From assembly GCA_905210995.1 (NCBI GenBank), contig CAJLZE010000007.1:1-44138 (forward strand): a DNA stretch of 44,138 nt, written 5' to 3'. A program made the position numbers and the translations under genes. This DNA comes from an uncultured Anaerotruncus sp. GTDB taxonomy: Bacteria; Bacillota; Clostridia; Oscillospirales; CAG-272. Position 1 is the stretch's first letter. Every line of letters starts with the position of its first letter. The notes beneath the pieces were generated by a model. That model saw only the letters and a list, made by a program, of their open reading frames with translations. It was not told where the DNA came from and did not search any database. Of this stretch, positions 15,526-22,918 are shown piece by piece.

Positions 15526-16356
15526 TTACTTAGCGTTTCTGTGTTTGACTATGAACTTTTCGGTTCTGGCCTTCTTATTTCTCGTCTTATAGCCGAGAGC
15601 GGGCTTGCCCCACGGAGTGAGCGGTCCGGGATGACCGACCGGAGACTTGCCCTCGCCGCCGCCGTGCGGGTGATCGCAGGGGTTCATAACAGAACCGCGG
15701 ACAGTGGGACGGAAACCTTTGTGGCGGGTCTTACCGGCTTTGCCGAGCTTGACTGTGTCGTGCTCAATGTTGCCGACCTGACCGATTGTCGCCTTGCAAT
15801 CAAGGCGGATCTGTCTTACCTCACCGGAGGGAAGACGGACGAGGCACACGCCGTTTTCCTTGGAAATGAGCTGTGCTGCGGCACCGGCGGAACGAACGAG
15901 CTGGCCGCCCTTGCCGGGGTAAAGCTCGATGTTGTAGATAACGGTACCGACGGGGATGTTTGCAACGGGCAGAGTGTTGCCGGGCTTGATATCGGCATCG
16001 GCGCCGCAGTAAACGGTGTCGCCGGCGTTAAGTCCGACAGGAGCGATAACGTAGCTCTTCTCGCCGGCTTCAGTCTGAAGCAGTGCGATATAAGCGGTAC
16101 GGTTGGGGTCGTATTCGATGCCGATGACCTTGGCGGGAGCCTCGTTCAGACGGCGGAAATCGATTATACGATATTTCTGCTTGTTGCCGCCGCCTCTGTG
16201 GCGGACGGTGATCTTGCCGTTCGCGTTGCGTCCGGCATTCTTCTTCTTGATAACGACAAGGCTCTTTTCGGGGCTGAACTTGGTCAGTTCCTCGAAGGTG
16301 GGCAGTGTCATTTGTCTTCTCGAAGGAGTTGTGGGTTTAAGTTTGATCGTAGGCAT
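15526..16356 (-). CDS. rplB: 50S ribosomal protein L2
   Basis: Largest conserved large-subunit protein, needed for subunit joining and peptidyl-transferase activity. The 276-residue product has RHRGGGNKQKYRIIDFRRLN near residue 55, the second domain with LPSGEVRQIRLDCKATIGQV, and the C-terminal MNPCDHPHGGGEGKSPVGHP holding the conserved histidine near the active site. Twenty nt after rplW. Confidence 0.98.
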   Translation of the reverse strand: MPTIKLKPTTPSRRQMTLPTFEELTKFSPEKSLVVIKKKNAGRNANGKITVRHRGGGNKQKYRIIDFRRLNEAPAKVIGIEYDPNRTAYIALLQTEAGEKSYVIAPVGLNAGDTVYCGADADIKPGNTLPVANIPVGTVIYNIELYPGKGGQLVRSAGAAAQLISKENGVCLVRLPSGEVRQIRLDCKATIGQVGNIEHDTVKLGKAGKTRHKGFRPTVRGSVMNPCDHPHGGGEGKSPVGHPGPLTPWGKPALGYKTRNKKARTEKFIVKHRNAK

Positions 16357-16376
16357 TACTCTTTCCTCCTACTTTC

Positions 16377-16673
16377 TCAGTTCATACCGTCGAAGAAGGC
16401 AATGGTCTTCGAGTCTTCGGTAAGCGTTACGATGGCTTTCTTCCATTCGGAGGTGTAGCCGAAGTTGACGCCGAGTCTCTTGGGCTTGCGCTTCATCGTG
16501 ATGGTGTTGACGTCGGCGACCTTCACGCCGAACATCACCTCGACCGCGTTGGCGATCTCGGGCTTGGTGGCGGAGCTCATGACCTTGAAAACATACTTTT
16601 TCTGACTCATCATGTCCATACCGGCTTCGCTGATGACCGGCTTTATGATGATATCCTGTACCATTTTCTTCAT
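16377..16673 (-). CDS. rplW: 50S ribosomal protein L23
   Basis: Tunnel-exit protein that docks trigger factor and SRP. Ninety-eight residues with DIIIKPVISEAGMDMMSQKK, YVFKVMSSATKPEIANAVEV and TITMKRKPKRLGVNFGYTSE. The start codon overlaps the rplD stop by 4 nt (ATGA). Confidence 0.96.
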   Translation of the reverse strand: MKKMVQDIIIKPVISEAGMDMMSQKKYVFKVMSSATKPEIANAVEVMFGVKVADVNTITMKRKPKRLGVNFGYTSEWKKAIVTLTEDSKTIAFFDGMN

Positions 16674-17356
16674 GCGTACACCTCCTCAAGCTTTTCAACG
16701 GCTTCGCGGGTCATGACGAGCTTTTCGGCGTTCAGAATGTCATAAACACTCAGAGTGCTGTAAAGCGTGGTCACGGCGGTGGGAATGTTGTCGCAGCTCT
16801 TTACTACGAGCTTATCGACTGCGGGAAGAACGAGCAGAGTCTTCTCCGCGACCTTTGCGGTGCGGGTCTTGACTTCGTCATTTTCCTTGTATTTCTTTGT
16901 GACTTCCTTGGTAAGACCGAGAGCGGCGAACATCTTCACCATTTCGGCGGTCTTGTAAGCGTCGAGCTTGACGGAATCCACAACAACGAGGCTGCCCTCG
17001 GCGACCTTTGCGGAAAGCGCGCTTGCAAGAGCGGCTCTGCGGGTCTTCTTGTTCAGCGTTACGCGGTAATCTCTGGGCTTGGGACCGAGAGCCACGCCGC
17101 CGTGCGTCCACTGAGGCGAACGGGTCGAACCCTGACGGGCGCGTCCGGTGCCTTTCTGTCTCCAGGGCTTCTTGCCGCCGCCCGAGACCTCGGTGCGGGT
17201 AAGAGTGGACTGTGTGCCCTGTCTCTGATTGAGCAGATATGCTCTGACCGCGGCATGGAGAACGGGTTCAGAGACCTCAGCTCCGAACAGCTTCTCGGAG
17301 AGGCTGATTTCGCCGACCTCTTTGCCTGTCATATCAACAACTTTTACGCTAGGCAT
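16670..17356 (-). CDS. rplD: 50S ribosomal protein L4
   Basis: Its extended loop lines the exit tunnel; in gamma-proteobacteria L4 also represses the S10 operon. The 228-residue product has RAYLLNQRQGTQSTLTRTEV, the loop GGGKKPWRQKGTGRARQGST and SPQWTHGGVALGPKPRDYRV. The C-terminal third carries an insertion around KKYKENDEVKTRTAKVAEKT (about 154-173). Nineteen nt after rplC. Confidence 0.97.
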   Translation of the reverse strand: MPSVKVVDMTGKEVGEISLSEKLFGAEVSEPVLHAAVRAYLLNQRQGTQSTLTRTEVSGGGKKPWRQKGTGRARQGSTRSPQWTHGGVALGPKPRDYRVTLNKKTRRAALASALSAKVAEGSLVVVDSVKLDAYKTAEMVKMFAALGLTKEVTKKYKENDEVKTRTAKVAEKTLLVLPAVDKLVVKSCDNIPTAVTTLYSTLSVYDILNAEKLVMTREAVEKLEEVYA

Positions 17357-17375
17357 TGCTTATCCTCCTTCTCTC

Positions 17376-18008
17376 TCATGCCTTGATCGAGTCGCGGAGG
17401 AACACGATGCCGCCCTTGGCTCCGGGGATCGCTCCGCGGATGGCGATAAGGTTGTTCTCTTTGTCGATCTTGACTACGTTCAGATTAAGGATGGTGACCT
17501 GTTCGTGACCGTACTGACCTGCCATCTTTTTGTTCTTGAACACGCGGGACGGGCTGGAGTTAGCACCCATCGAACCGACTTCGCGGTGTACGGGGCCGAC
17601 GCCGTGCGTCATTTTCAGTCTGTGGTGGTTCCATCTCTTGATAACGCCGGTATATCCGTGTCCCTTGGTCGTACCGGTAACGTCGACCTTATCGCCTACG
17701 GCGAAGGTTTCGACAGATACGACGTCGCCGACAGAATAAGCCGAGCAATCGTCAAGACGGAACTCCTTGAGGTGCTTCTTCACACCCAGACCGTTCTTTT
17801 CAAAGTGTCCCGCCTCAGCTTTGGTGGTCTGCTTTGCTTTTGCATCCATAAAGCCGAGCTGAACGGCTTCGTAGCCGTCCTTGTCAGCGGTCTTGCGCTG
17901 TGCGACAACGCAGGGACCCGCCTGAATCACCGTTACCGGGATGACGTTTCCGACTTCGTCGAAGATCTGAGTCATACCGATCTTTTTACCGATAATTCCT
18001 TTTTTCAT
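17376..18008 (-). CDS. rplC: 50S ribosomal protein L3
   Basis: Binds near the 3' end of 23S rRNA and reaches the peptidyl-transferase centre. The 210-residue product starts MKKGIIGKKIGMTQIFDEVG, with GTTKGHGYTGVIKRWNHHRL, HGVGPVHREVGSMGANSSPS and KKMAGQYGHEQVTILNLNVV. The glutamine methylated in E. coli L3 is not present in the GSMGANSSPS loop. AGGAGG precedes the start; a long spacer separates it from rpsJ. Confidence 0.97.
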   Translation of the reverse strand: MKKGIIGKKIGMTQIFDEVGNVIPVTVIQAGPCVVAQRKTADKDGYEAVQLGFMDAKAKQTTKAEAGHFEKNGLGVKKHLKEFRLDDCSAYSVGDVVSVETFAVGDKVDVTGTTKGHGYTGVIKRWNHHRLKMTHGVGPVHREVGSMGANSSPSRVFKNKKMAGQYGHEQVTILNLNVVKIDKENNLIAIRGAIPGAKGGIVFLRDSIKA

Positions 18009-18030
18009 TTTTCCTCCTGTGGGTTATTGG

Positions 18031-18098
18031 TTGGCGTTTTTGGATTTTCCTTTCGGATTGCGCCAACTTGACCAACAAGCACCCCTTTCGGGGCTTGT
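18031..18098 (-). other. Two hairpins in the rpsJ-rplC spacer
   Basis: The 128-nt spacer holds a stem ACAAG..CCCC/GGGG..CTTGT (18075-18098, bulge of two bases, TTTC loop on the plus strand) and a longer-range stem GTTGGCG/CGCCAAC around 18030-18067. No T-run follows either. Other junctions in this operon are mostly under 40 nt, so this spacer stands out and may be a processing or translational control site. Confidence 0.5.
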
Positions 18099-18136
18099 CT
18101 CATGGGGTTTGCCGACTCGCGGCACTCACATAACGC

Positions 18137-18448
18137 TCAGAGCGTTACCTGGATGTCAACGCCGGCGGGGAGCTCGATGTTCATCAGCTCTTCGGTCAGC
18201 TTCTTTGACGGTTTGACGATATCGATCAGTCTCTTGTGGTTGCGAAGCTCAAACTGCTCACGGCTGTCCTTGTATTTGTGGACTGCACGAAGGATGGTGA
18301 CGATCTCCTTCTCGGTAGGGAGCGGGATCGGACCGGAAACCTCGGCGCCGTTGCGCTTTGCTACTTCGACGATCTTTGCCGCCGCCGCATCGACCAGCGT
18401 GTGGTCATAGCTCTTGAGACGGATCCTGATCTTCTCTTTCACTGCCAT
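18137..18448 (-). CDS. rpsJ: 30S ribosomal protein S10 (NusE)
   Basis: Small-subunit head protein that also acts in transcription antitermination with NusB and links NusG to the ribosome. The 103-residue product is MAVKEKIRIRLKSYDHTLVD, then VSGPIPLPTEKEIVTILRAV, HKYKDSREQFELRNHKRLID and IELPAGVDIQVTL. ATG 18448 follows GAGGAGG by about 9 nt; an in-frame upstream ATG would add 43 residues unlike the family. First gene of the superoperon. Confidence 0.97.
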   Translation of the reverse strand: MAVKEKIRIRLKSYDHTLVDAAAAKIVEVAKRNGAEVSGPIPLPTEKEIVTILRAVHKYKDSREQFELRNHKRLIDIVKPSKKLTEELMNIELPAGVDIQVTL

Positions 18449-18812
18449 TGATTTTTGCCTCCTCATTGGATTTACGCGCGCTGCGTATATAATCATTGAA
18501 GCTCTTGCGCGTTCTTGCGTTCCTTTGACGGGGACTTTTTCGTTTTGCACCGTTCCGTGCGTTTCTTTTATCGCCATACAAAAACCGAAATCTGTCTCAT
18601 CCGTCCGTCACGATCAGACGGATAACAAATTCCGGAGCACGGCGTGAACCGCATGAGCGTCATTGACGCCCGGTGCTTGACTTTTTTACCCTTCAACCGC
18701 AAAAAGCGGTTGGTTTCGCCCGGTTTAAACGGACATACTCCACGAAAATTACCCGCCTTTGCGGTAACATCGGCGGCAACCTTTCGCTTCAACGCATACT
18801 TCGCACATCAAG
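18449..18812 (-). promoter_or_regulatory. Structured leader of the S10 superoperon
   Basis: About 360 nt run from the predicted transcription start to rpsJ with no credible gene. Stems seen, in minus-strand order: 18767-18749 (TTACCGC with GCGGGTAA, one bulge), 18712-18694 (CAACCGC/GCGGTTG, five-T loop), a longer arm 18676-18637 (GCAC..GG..CGT with ACGCCGTGC, two bulges) enclosing the near-palindrome GCGTCAATGACGC (18669-18657), and 18623-18599 (ATCCGTC/GACGGAT) followed by a T5 tract 13 nt later. Ribosomal operon leaders of this kind commonly bind an encoded r-protein; which one here is unknown. Confidence 0.6.
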
Positions 18813-18819
18813 CTTTGAT

Positions 18820-18848
18820 ATTATACAATAAATGACACGAATATGCAA
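18820..18848 (-). promoter_or_regulatory. Probable promoter of the S10 superoperon
   Basis: Minus strand TTGCAT (18848-18843), 17-base spacer, TATAAT (18825-18820). The -10 is perfect, the -35 matches at three of six positions, and the region upstream is A/T-rich (AAAAATTGCTGAAAATTCTC), as in UP elements of strong ribosomal promoters. No better candidate was found upstream of rpsJ. Confidence 0.75.
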
Positions 18849-18899
18849 TAGAATTCAATAGAGAATTTTCAGCAATTTTTCGCGTCATTTTTGTGCAAT

Positions 18900-19478
18900 T
18901 TATACAGTTTCGTTATTTGCCTTAAGAAGACAGGCGATATTATCCCGCAACCGCTCCCGCAGCCAGTCGGGGCTGACTATCCGAACAGGCTCGCCGAGCG
19001 CCATAAGAACGCCGAGAAACGCCTCAACGCTCCCGAACTCGCAGTAGTATCTGTTCTCTCCCGAACCGCGGTGCGATGGCACGCGACCGGTTATAATCTT
19101 GCCGAGCTTCATGACCGTCAGCTTGTCGGGTATTTCGAGAACGGCATCGTAAGGAATGGACATCTGTATCGAATCCTGCCCGCCGTATGTATCCTGCGAA
19201 ATATCGCTCATAGCGGCCAAGATCCCGACATAATCGTCCGCCTGCGCCGTGTTTATCGTTGCCGGCAGCGAAAAAGCTTCCGAATAATAAAAGCCGCGGC
19301 GTTTTGAATCATACTCAACCGGCGCGCCCAGCTCCCGCCGCATATATTCGACGTCGCGCGTCGCCTGCCGCCGCGATATGCCGAAGCGCTCCGAAAGGCG
19401 GACGGCATTGGGGTACGAGCCGTCCGTTATCCGCTTATGAAGCCATCTTATTCTCTCTTCAGCCGACGAGCTGCCCAT
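18900..19478 (-). CDS. Short WYL-family-like transcriptional regulator
   Basis: A 192-residue soluble protein. Residues about 5-58 form an HTH domain (NAVRLSERFGISRRQATRDV, EYMRRELGAPVEYDSKRRGF, the wing and YYSEAF) like DeoR/WYL regulators. The C-terminal 50 residues (FLGVLMALGEPVRIVSPDWL, RERLRDNIACLLKA) resemble the WCX extension that ends WYL proteins. Full regulators are about 300 residues; the central WYL ligand-binding core is not recognisable here. The start is taken at ATG 19478, 9 nt after GGAGG, because the upstream ATG 19487 abuts that site. Cotranscribed with the membrane protein upstream (45 nt). Its target is unknown. Confidence 0.7.
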   Translation of the reverse strand: MGSSSAEERIRWLHKRITDGSYPNAVRLSERFGISRRQATRDVEYMRRELGAPVEYDSKRRGFYYSEAFSLPATINTAQADDYVGILAAMSDISQDTYGGQDSIQMSIPYDAVLEIPDKLTVMKLGKIITGRVPSHRGSGENRYYCEFGSVEAFLGVLMALGEPVRIVSPDWLRERLRDNIACLLKANNETV

Positions 19479-19487
19479 CTTCAGCAT

Positions 19488-19492
19488 CCTCC
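19488..19492 (-). promoter_or_regulatory. Ribosome binding site deciding the regulator start
   Basis: GGAGG directly touches ATG 19487 (zero spacing) but is 9 nt from ATG 19478, favouring the protein that begins MGSSSAEERIRW. Confidence 0.75.
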
Positions 19493-19523
19493 ACGTCCGT
19501 GATCAACGCACACGGTACTTTTC

Positions 19524-20528
19524 TCATTCGCCTTTATCTTCGTTCTCGCCCGCGTCGCCGTTATCCGGCATCTCATCGGCATCCGCAGCCTCTTCCCCGC
19601 TGTCGGGAGCGGAGACAGCCGGCGCAGATGCGGCATAGGCGTTGCGCGCATACGCAACGGTACGCACGGAGATATACACGAACATATTGAAGCAGAAGAA
19701 CGCCTCTGTAAAGAAATATGCATTCGAGATGCGCCCGCTGAAATATCCGGCTATCACCGACACCGAAGCGGTGAGGGTGAGCACGACAGCCGCAAGCCCG
19801 GATGTGACATACGCACGCGGACGTGCTTTCTTCCCGCCGAGGATCATCCTCAGCTCGTAAACGAAATAAAACATTGCCGAGATAAGCGCCGCCTGAAGGA
19901 TCAGCTTGTTCGGGCTGTTCATTTCGACAGTCATATCGAAGTATATTTCCGCAAGTCCCGCAATTCCTCTCAACCCGGGAGCAAACCCGAGAAGGACGTG
20001 CCACTCGCGGCTGTTGGTGTCGTCGATACGCAAAAAGAAGTAGATCGCCGATATTGCCGATGCAACTATTCCTATTATAATAAGAATGCCCTGAACACGA
20101 AGTCCGCGTGCGGTATAAGCATTTGAGGCTGCCTGCTCGGCAGCTCTTTCAAAGAGCTGAGCAACTGTCCTGTCCGCAATGCAGCGGTATATCTCATATC
20201 CGAAAGCGCCGAGCATAACAAATGCGGCATACGCCGTCGCAAAATATTCGGGCGCCGTGCGGCGATGTGCCGAGGGATGAATGCCCTTCCCGCTTCTGTC
20301 GGCAAAAAACGGAAAAGCAACGGCTGCGGCAACGGCAAGCACGCATACCAGGTTGGAAATCACAGGCAGAGCCTTTCCCCTTGCAAAATATCCGATGTCG
20401 GCATCATAACCGACGAAGATCGCCGCGGTGCGCAGTATCGCCGACAGAACGGCTGCTGCAAGCACGGCAATGAGATATATCATATTTTTTACCGTATTAC
20501 GGTCTGCGGGTCGGGTATCAGTATTCAT
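19524..20528 (-). CDS. Polytopic membrane protein of unknown function
   Basis: Not recognised. A 334-residue protein with about eight hydrophobic spans, for example IYLIAVLAAAVLSAILRTAA, FATAYAAFVMLGAFGYEIYR, GILIIIGIVASAISAIYFFL and AYFFTEAFFCFNMFVYISVR, and a cytoplasmic-looking acidic tail (DSGEEAADADEMPDNGDAGE and onward) rich in Asp/Glu. No transporter or enzyme motif was found. ATG 20528 follows AAAGGA; an in-frame upstream start would add ten residues. A TATAAT at 20600-20595 could be a -10, but it has no clear -35. Probably an operon with the regulator downstream. Confidence 0.7.
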   Translation of the reverse strand: MNTDTRPADRNTVKNMIYLIAVLAAAVLSAILRTAAIFVGYDADIGYFARGKALPVISNLVCVLAVAAAVAFPFFADRSGKGIHPSAHRRTAPEYFATAYAAFVMLGAFGYEIYRCIADRTVAQLFERAAEQAASNAYTARGLRVQGILIIIGIVASAISAIYFFLRIDDTNSREWHVLLGFAPGLRGIAGLAEIYFDMTVEMNSPNKLILQAALISAMFYFVYELRMILGGKKARPRAYVTSGLAAVVLTLTASVSVIAGYFSGRISNAYFFTEAFFCFNMFVYISVRTVAYARNAYAASAPAVSAPDSGEEAADADEMPDNGDAGENEDKGE

Positions 20529-20714
20529 GACAGGTCCTTTCATTGCGCCGCGCGGCATATGTACCTACGGCGGCGTGCATTTACACACAGAATTATTATA
20601 ATACAAAAATATGAATATATTGTGTCCTTGCGACGCATATCTCCCTTCGGCGGCAAAAAAGTGCTGCGCACGGAGAAGCGGAATAAAAAATCCGAGTATT
20701 TTTTCAAAAATGTA
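20529..20714. other. Intergenic stretch left of the rplJ promoter
   Basis: Between the divergent membrane-protein gene and the rplJ promoter I see only the isolated TATAAT on the minus strand (20600-20595). No gene, repeat or strong hairpin is visible. Confidence 0.5.
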
Positions 20715-20743
20715 TTGACAAAGCGCGAAAAAACGTGTATAAT
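20715..20743 (+). promoter_or_regulatory. Consensus promoter of rplJL
   Basis: TTGACA (20715-20720), 17-base spacer, TATAAT (20738-20743): all twelve positions match. The transcription start should be near 20750, right at the beginning of the L10 leader. Confidence 0.95.
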
Positions 20744-20749
20744 ACTGCA

Positions 20750-20890
20750 CGTTGACCTAAGACAGCAGGTTCCCGTAAAAGCGAAAGCCACCCTGCCGAG
20801 GAATGCGCAATTGACTTGAAGTCCGCTTCAATATATTTGTGAGTCTTTCTCGGCGCCGGCACAGCCCAGCGGGAGAAAGATATTTTTTTA
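20750..20890 (+). promoter_or_regulatory. Ribosomal protein L10 leader RNA
   Basis: The segment CCTAAGACAGCAGG at 20756-20769 followed by CCTGCCGAGG at 20792-20801 matches the conserved core of the bacterial L10 leader, in which GCAGG (20765-20769) pairs with CCTGC (20792-20796) around a kink-turn. L10, alone or in complex with L7/L12, binds this RNA to limit its own synthesis. Position, promoter and the downstream rplJ agree. Confidence 0.88.
20844..20889 (+). terminator. Attenuator in the L10 leader
   Basis: TCTTTCTC (20844-20851) pairs with GAGAAAGA (20873-20880), followed by TATTTTTTT. A terminator ahead of rplJ, after the L10-binding core, fits premature termination when L10 is in excess. 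Confidence 0.82.
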
Positions 20891-20940
20891 CCCTTTTTAC
20901 TCAAGGGAACGATTACGATTAAGTCAAAGGAGATAATAAC

Positions 20941-21462
20941 ATGCCCAGCAAAGCCATACTTGAGCAGAAGCAGCAGGTTGTTTCCGACCTTTCCGAACAG
21001 ATCCGCAATTCGGTATCAGGCGTTATTGTCAATTACCAGGGTATCACCGTTGACGACGACACAAAAATGCGCAAGGCACTGCGTGAAGCAGGTGTCAAGT
21101 ACATGGTCGTCAAAAACACCCTGACCGGCAGAGCCTGCGACGCTTGCGGCTACACGGAGATCAAGCAGCACCTCAACGGCATGACCGCTATCGCGGTCAG
21201 CGAAAACGACGCGGTCGCCCCCGCAAAGATCCTGAAGGAATATGCCGATAAGATCGACTCCTTCAAGCTTCTTGCCGGTTTCGTTGACGGTGAGGTCCTT
21301 GACGAGGCTCAGATCATTGAGCTCGCAAAGACTCCCTCCAAGGAAGTCCTCGTCAGCAAGCTGCTCGGCAGTCTGCTCAGCCCGCTCTACAAACTCGCAT
21401 TCGTGCTCGACGCCGCCTCCAAGAAGGACGCGGAAGCAGCCGAAGCCCCCGCAGAAGCCTGA
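20941..21462 (+). CDS. rplJ: 50S ribosomal protein L10
   Basis: Base of the ribosomal stalk; binds 23S rRNA near the factor site and carries L7/L12 dimers on its C-terminal helix. The 173-residue product starts MPSKAILEQKQQVVSDLSEQ and has VIVNYQGITVDDDTKMRKAL, EAGVKYMVVKNTLTGRAC and the C-terminal L12-binding helix before an Ala/Glu-rich end. AAAGGAG lies 8 nt before the ATG. Its control is the leader and attenuator just upstream. Confidence 0.97.
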   Translation: MPSKAILEQKQQVVSDLSEQIRNSVSGVIVNYQGITVDDDTKMRKALREAGVKYMVVKNTLTGRACDACGYTEIKQHLNGMTAIAVSENDAVAPAKILKEYADKIDSFKLLAGFVDGEVLDEAQIIELAKTPSKEVLVSKLLGSLLSPLYKLAFVLDAASKKDAEAAEAPAEA

Positions 21463-21525
21463 TAGCTTCCCCGCGGGATCACAAATCAAAATCAATTATC
21501 TGTTTATTTTAGGAGGATTACTGAA

Positions 21526-21906
21526 ATGGCATCCGAAAAAATCACTGCTATCGTTGAAGAGATAAAGTCTCTTACCATACTTGAACTTGCTGACCTCGTT
21601 AAAGAGGTCGAGGAAACCTTCGGTGTTTCCGCTGCCGCTATGACCGCTGCCCCCGCCGCCGGCGGAGCTGCCGCTCCCGCTGCCGCTGAGGAGAAGACCG
21701 AGTTCGACGTTGTTCTTGCAAGCTTCGGCTCCAGCAAGCTCGGCGTTATCAAGGTCGTCCGCGAGATCACCGGTCTCGGACTCAAGGAAGCCAAGGAACT
21801 CGTCGAGGGTGCTCCCAAGACCATCAAGGAAGGCTGCTCCAAGGACGATGCCGAGAACATCAAGAAGCAGCTCACCGACGCCGGTGCTACCGTCGAGATC
21901 AAGTAA
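21526..21906 (+). CDS. rplL: 50S ribosomal protein L7/L12
   Basis: Stalk protein that recruits translational GTPases. The 126-residue product has the N-terminal dimerisation helices (ITAIVEEIKSLTILELADLV), an Ala/Pro/Gly hinge (about 40-55) and the globular domain EFDVVLASFGSSKLGVIKVV to LTDAGATVEIK. It follows rplJ by 63 nt with an AGGAGG site. A strong terminator follows, so it ends the transcript; rpoB and rpoC are not next to it. Confidence 0.98.
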   Translation: MASEKITAIVEEIKSLTILELADLVKEVEETFGVSAAAMTAAPAAGGAAAPAAAEEKTEFDVVLASFGSSKLGVIKVVREITGLGLKEAKELVEGAPKTIKEGCSKDDAENIKKQLTDAGATVEIK

Positions 21907-21939
21907 TCGACCCCATACAACAAAATCCTGCTGTAAGGG

Positions 21940-21973
21940 GCAGCCGGGCGAAAGCCCGGCTGCTTCTTTTTTT
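21940..21973 (+). terminator. Rho-independent terminator of rplJL
   Basis: A 10-bp perfect G/C-rich stem (21940-21949 with 21954-21963) capped by a GAAA tetraloop is followed by TTCTTTTTTT. Confidence 0.96.
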
Positions 21974-21984
21974 GCGCTCTACAC

Positions 21985-22013
21985 TTGACCCGCCGCGCGT
22001 TTGATGCTATAAT
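21985..22013 (+). promoter_or_regulatory. Promoter of the propeller-like gene
   Basis: TTGACC (21985-21990), 17-base spacer, TATAAT (22008-22013): eleven of twelve positions match. It starts twelve bases after the rplL terminator, so the next gene is a separate unit with a short leader of about 20 nt. Confidence 0.9.
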
Positions 22014-22042
22014 AATTCCGACCTGCAAACAGAAAGGTGCGT

Positions 22043-22834
22043 ATGATTATGAAAGATACAAACGGAAACCGCCGCTGCGGAGCGCTCGGCGAACTGCTTC
22101 GCCGAGCGCCGGTCTTTGACTCCGAATGCCGCGAGCTTTTCATCATCCCGCGTCCGAACGAAACGGCGTCGGAGGAACAGGGCGGGTTTACCGACGGCAA
22201 ATACTATTATCAGATGTTCATCCGCCGCGACAAGGCAACGAACGAAGCTGACAACAGCGCGTTTCTTTCCGTTTACGATCCCGAAAAGCATGAGACCGTG
22301 AAGGTCAGCGAGAGACTGTTCACCAACCACTCGAACGATATCGCCTACAACCCGTACACGAACGAGCTGCTCGTTGTCCACAACAATCCCAACCGCAAAA
22401 CCGTATCGGCATTTGACCGCGACACACTGCAACCCACCCGCCAGATAAAGCTCGACTGCAATATCTTCGCAATGGACTATCAGCCCGACCGCCACCGCTA
22501 CCTCGTAGGTGTTTCCGGCGCGCAGGATTTTCGCCTTCTCGACGACGATTTCAAACCCGTCTCACCCGAATTCAAGGGCATTCCCGACCCGTTCGGAAAG
22601 ATCACGCAAGGCTGCGCCTGCGACGACAAGTTCATTTATTTCATCCTGCACCGCGACAGCGTGATAAATGTTTACGACTGGGACGGAAATTTTGTGACCG
22701 TTATCAAAATGAACACCGACAGATCGCTCGAGCCCGAAAACATCAGCATCGTTGACGGCAGTATATACGCCGGCTGCGGTGGCGGCAAGCCCGCCGGAAT
22801 GCACGTTTTTGAAGTGACTCCGAAACTGCCCTGA
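22043..22834 (+). CDS. Propeller-like cytoplasmic protein of unknown function
   Basis: Not assigned. A 263-residue soluble protein without signal peptide. Spaced blade-like segments recur: IAYNPYTNELLVVHNNPN, FAMDYQPDRHRYLVGVSGAQ, DDKFIYFILHRDSVINVYDW and ISIVDGSIYAGCGGGKPAGM, each an aromatic/hydrophobic strand pair with Asp/Asn turns, which suggests a beta-propeller of five or six blades. No catalytic motif stands out. ATG 22043 is chosen 5 nt after AAAGG; GTG 22037 overlaps that site and ATG 22049 is also possible. The gene has its own strong promoter and shares a terminator with convergent manA. Propeller assignment is inference. Confidence 0.6.
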   Translation: MIMKDTNGNRRCGALGELLRRAPVFDSECRELFIIPRPNETASEEQGGFTDGKYYYQMFIRRDKATNEADNSAFLSVYDPEKHETVKVSERLFTNHSNDIAYNPYTNELLVVHNNPNRKTVSAFDRDTLQPTRQIKLDCNIFAMDYQPDRHRYLVGVSGAQDFRLLDDDFKPVSPEFKGIPDPFGKITQGCACDDKFIYFILHRDSVINVYDWDGNFVTVIKMNTDRSLEPENISIVDGSIYAGCGGGKPAGMHVFEVTPKLP

Positions 22835-22860
22835 CCGCCTCTCATATAAATAAATAATGA

Positions 22861-22909
22861 AAAAATCGCCCTCTCCGACTGCCGAAAACAGCCGATGAGG
22901 GCGATTTTT
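22861..22909. terminator. Bidirectional terminator, propeller gene / manA
   Basis: AAAAATCGCCCTC (22861-22873) pairs perfectly with GAGGGCGATTTTT (22897-22909) over a 23-base loop, giving a T5 end on either strand between convergent genes. Confidence 0.92.
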
Positions 22910-22918
22910 ATGATGATA

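Noticed and set aside
15541..16458. Long open frame on the plus strand across rplB and rplW
   Set aside because: It mirrors the coding strand of conserved ribosomal genes, has no ribosome site or family likeness, and results from G+C-rich codon use.
18568..18792. Possible 74-codon leader peptide in the S10 leader
   Set aside because: No ribosome site, no family likeness, and it runs through the RNA stems.
20595..20600. TATAAT upstream of the membrane-protein gene as a promoter
   Set aside because: No -35 hexamer at 16-18 bases; kept only as a remark.
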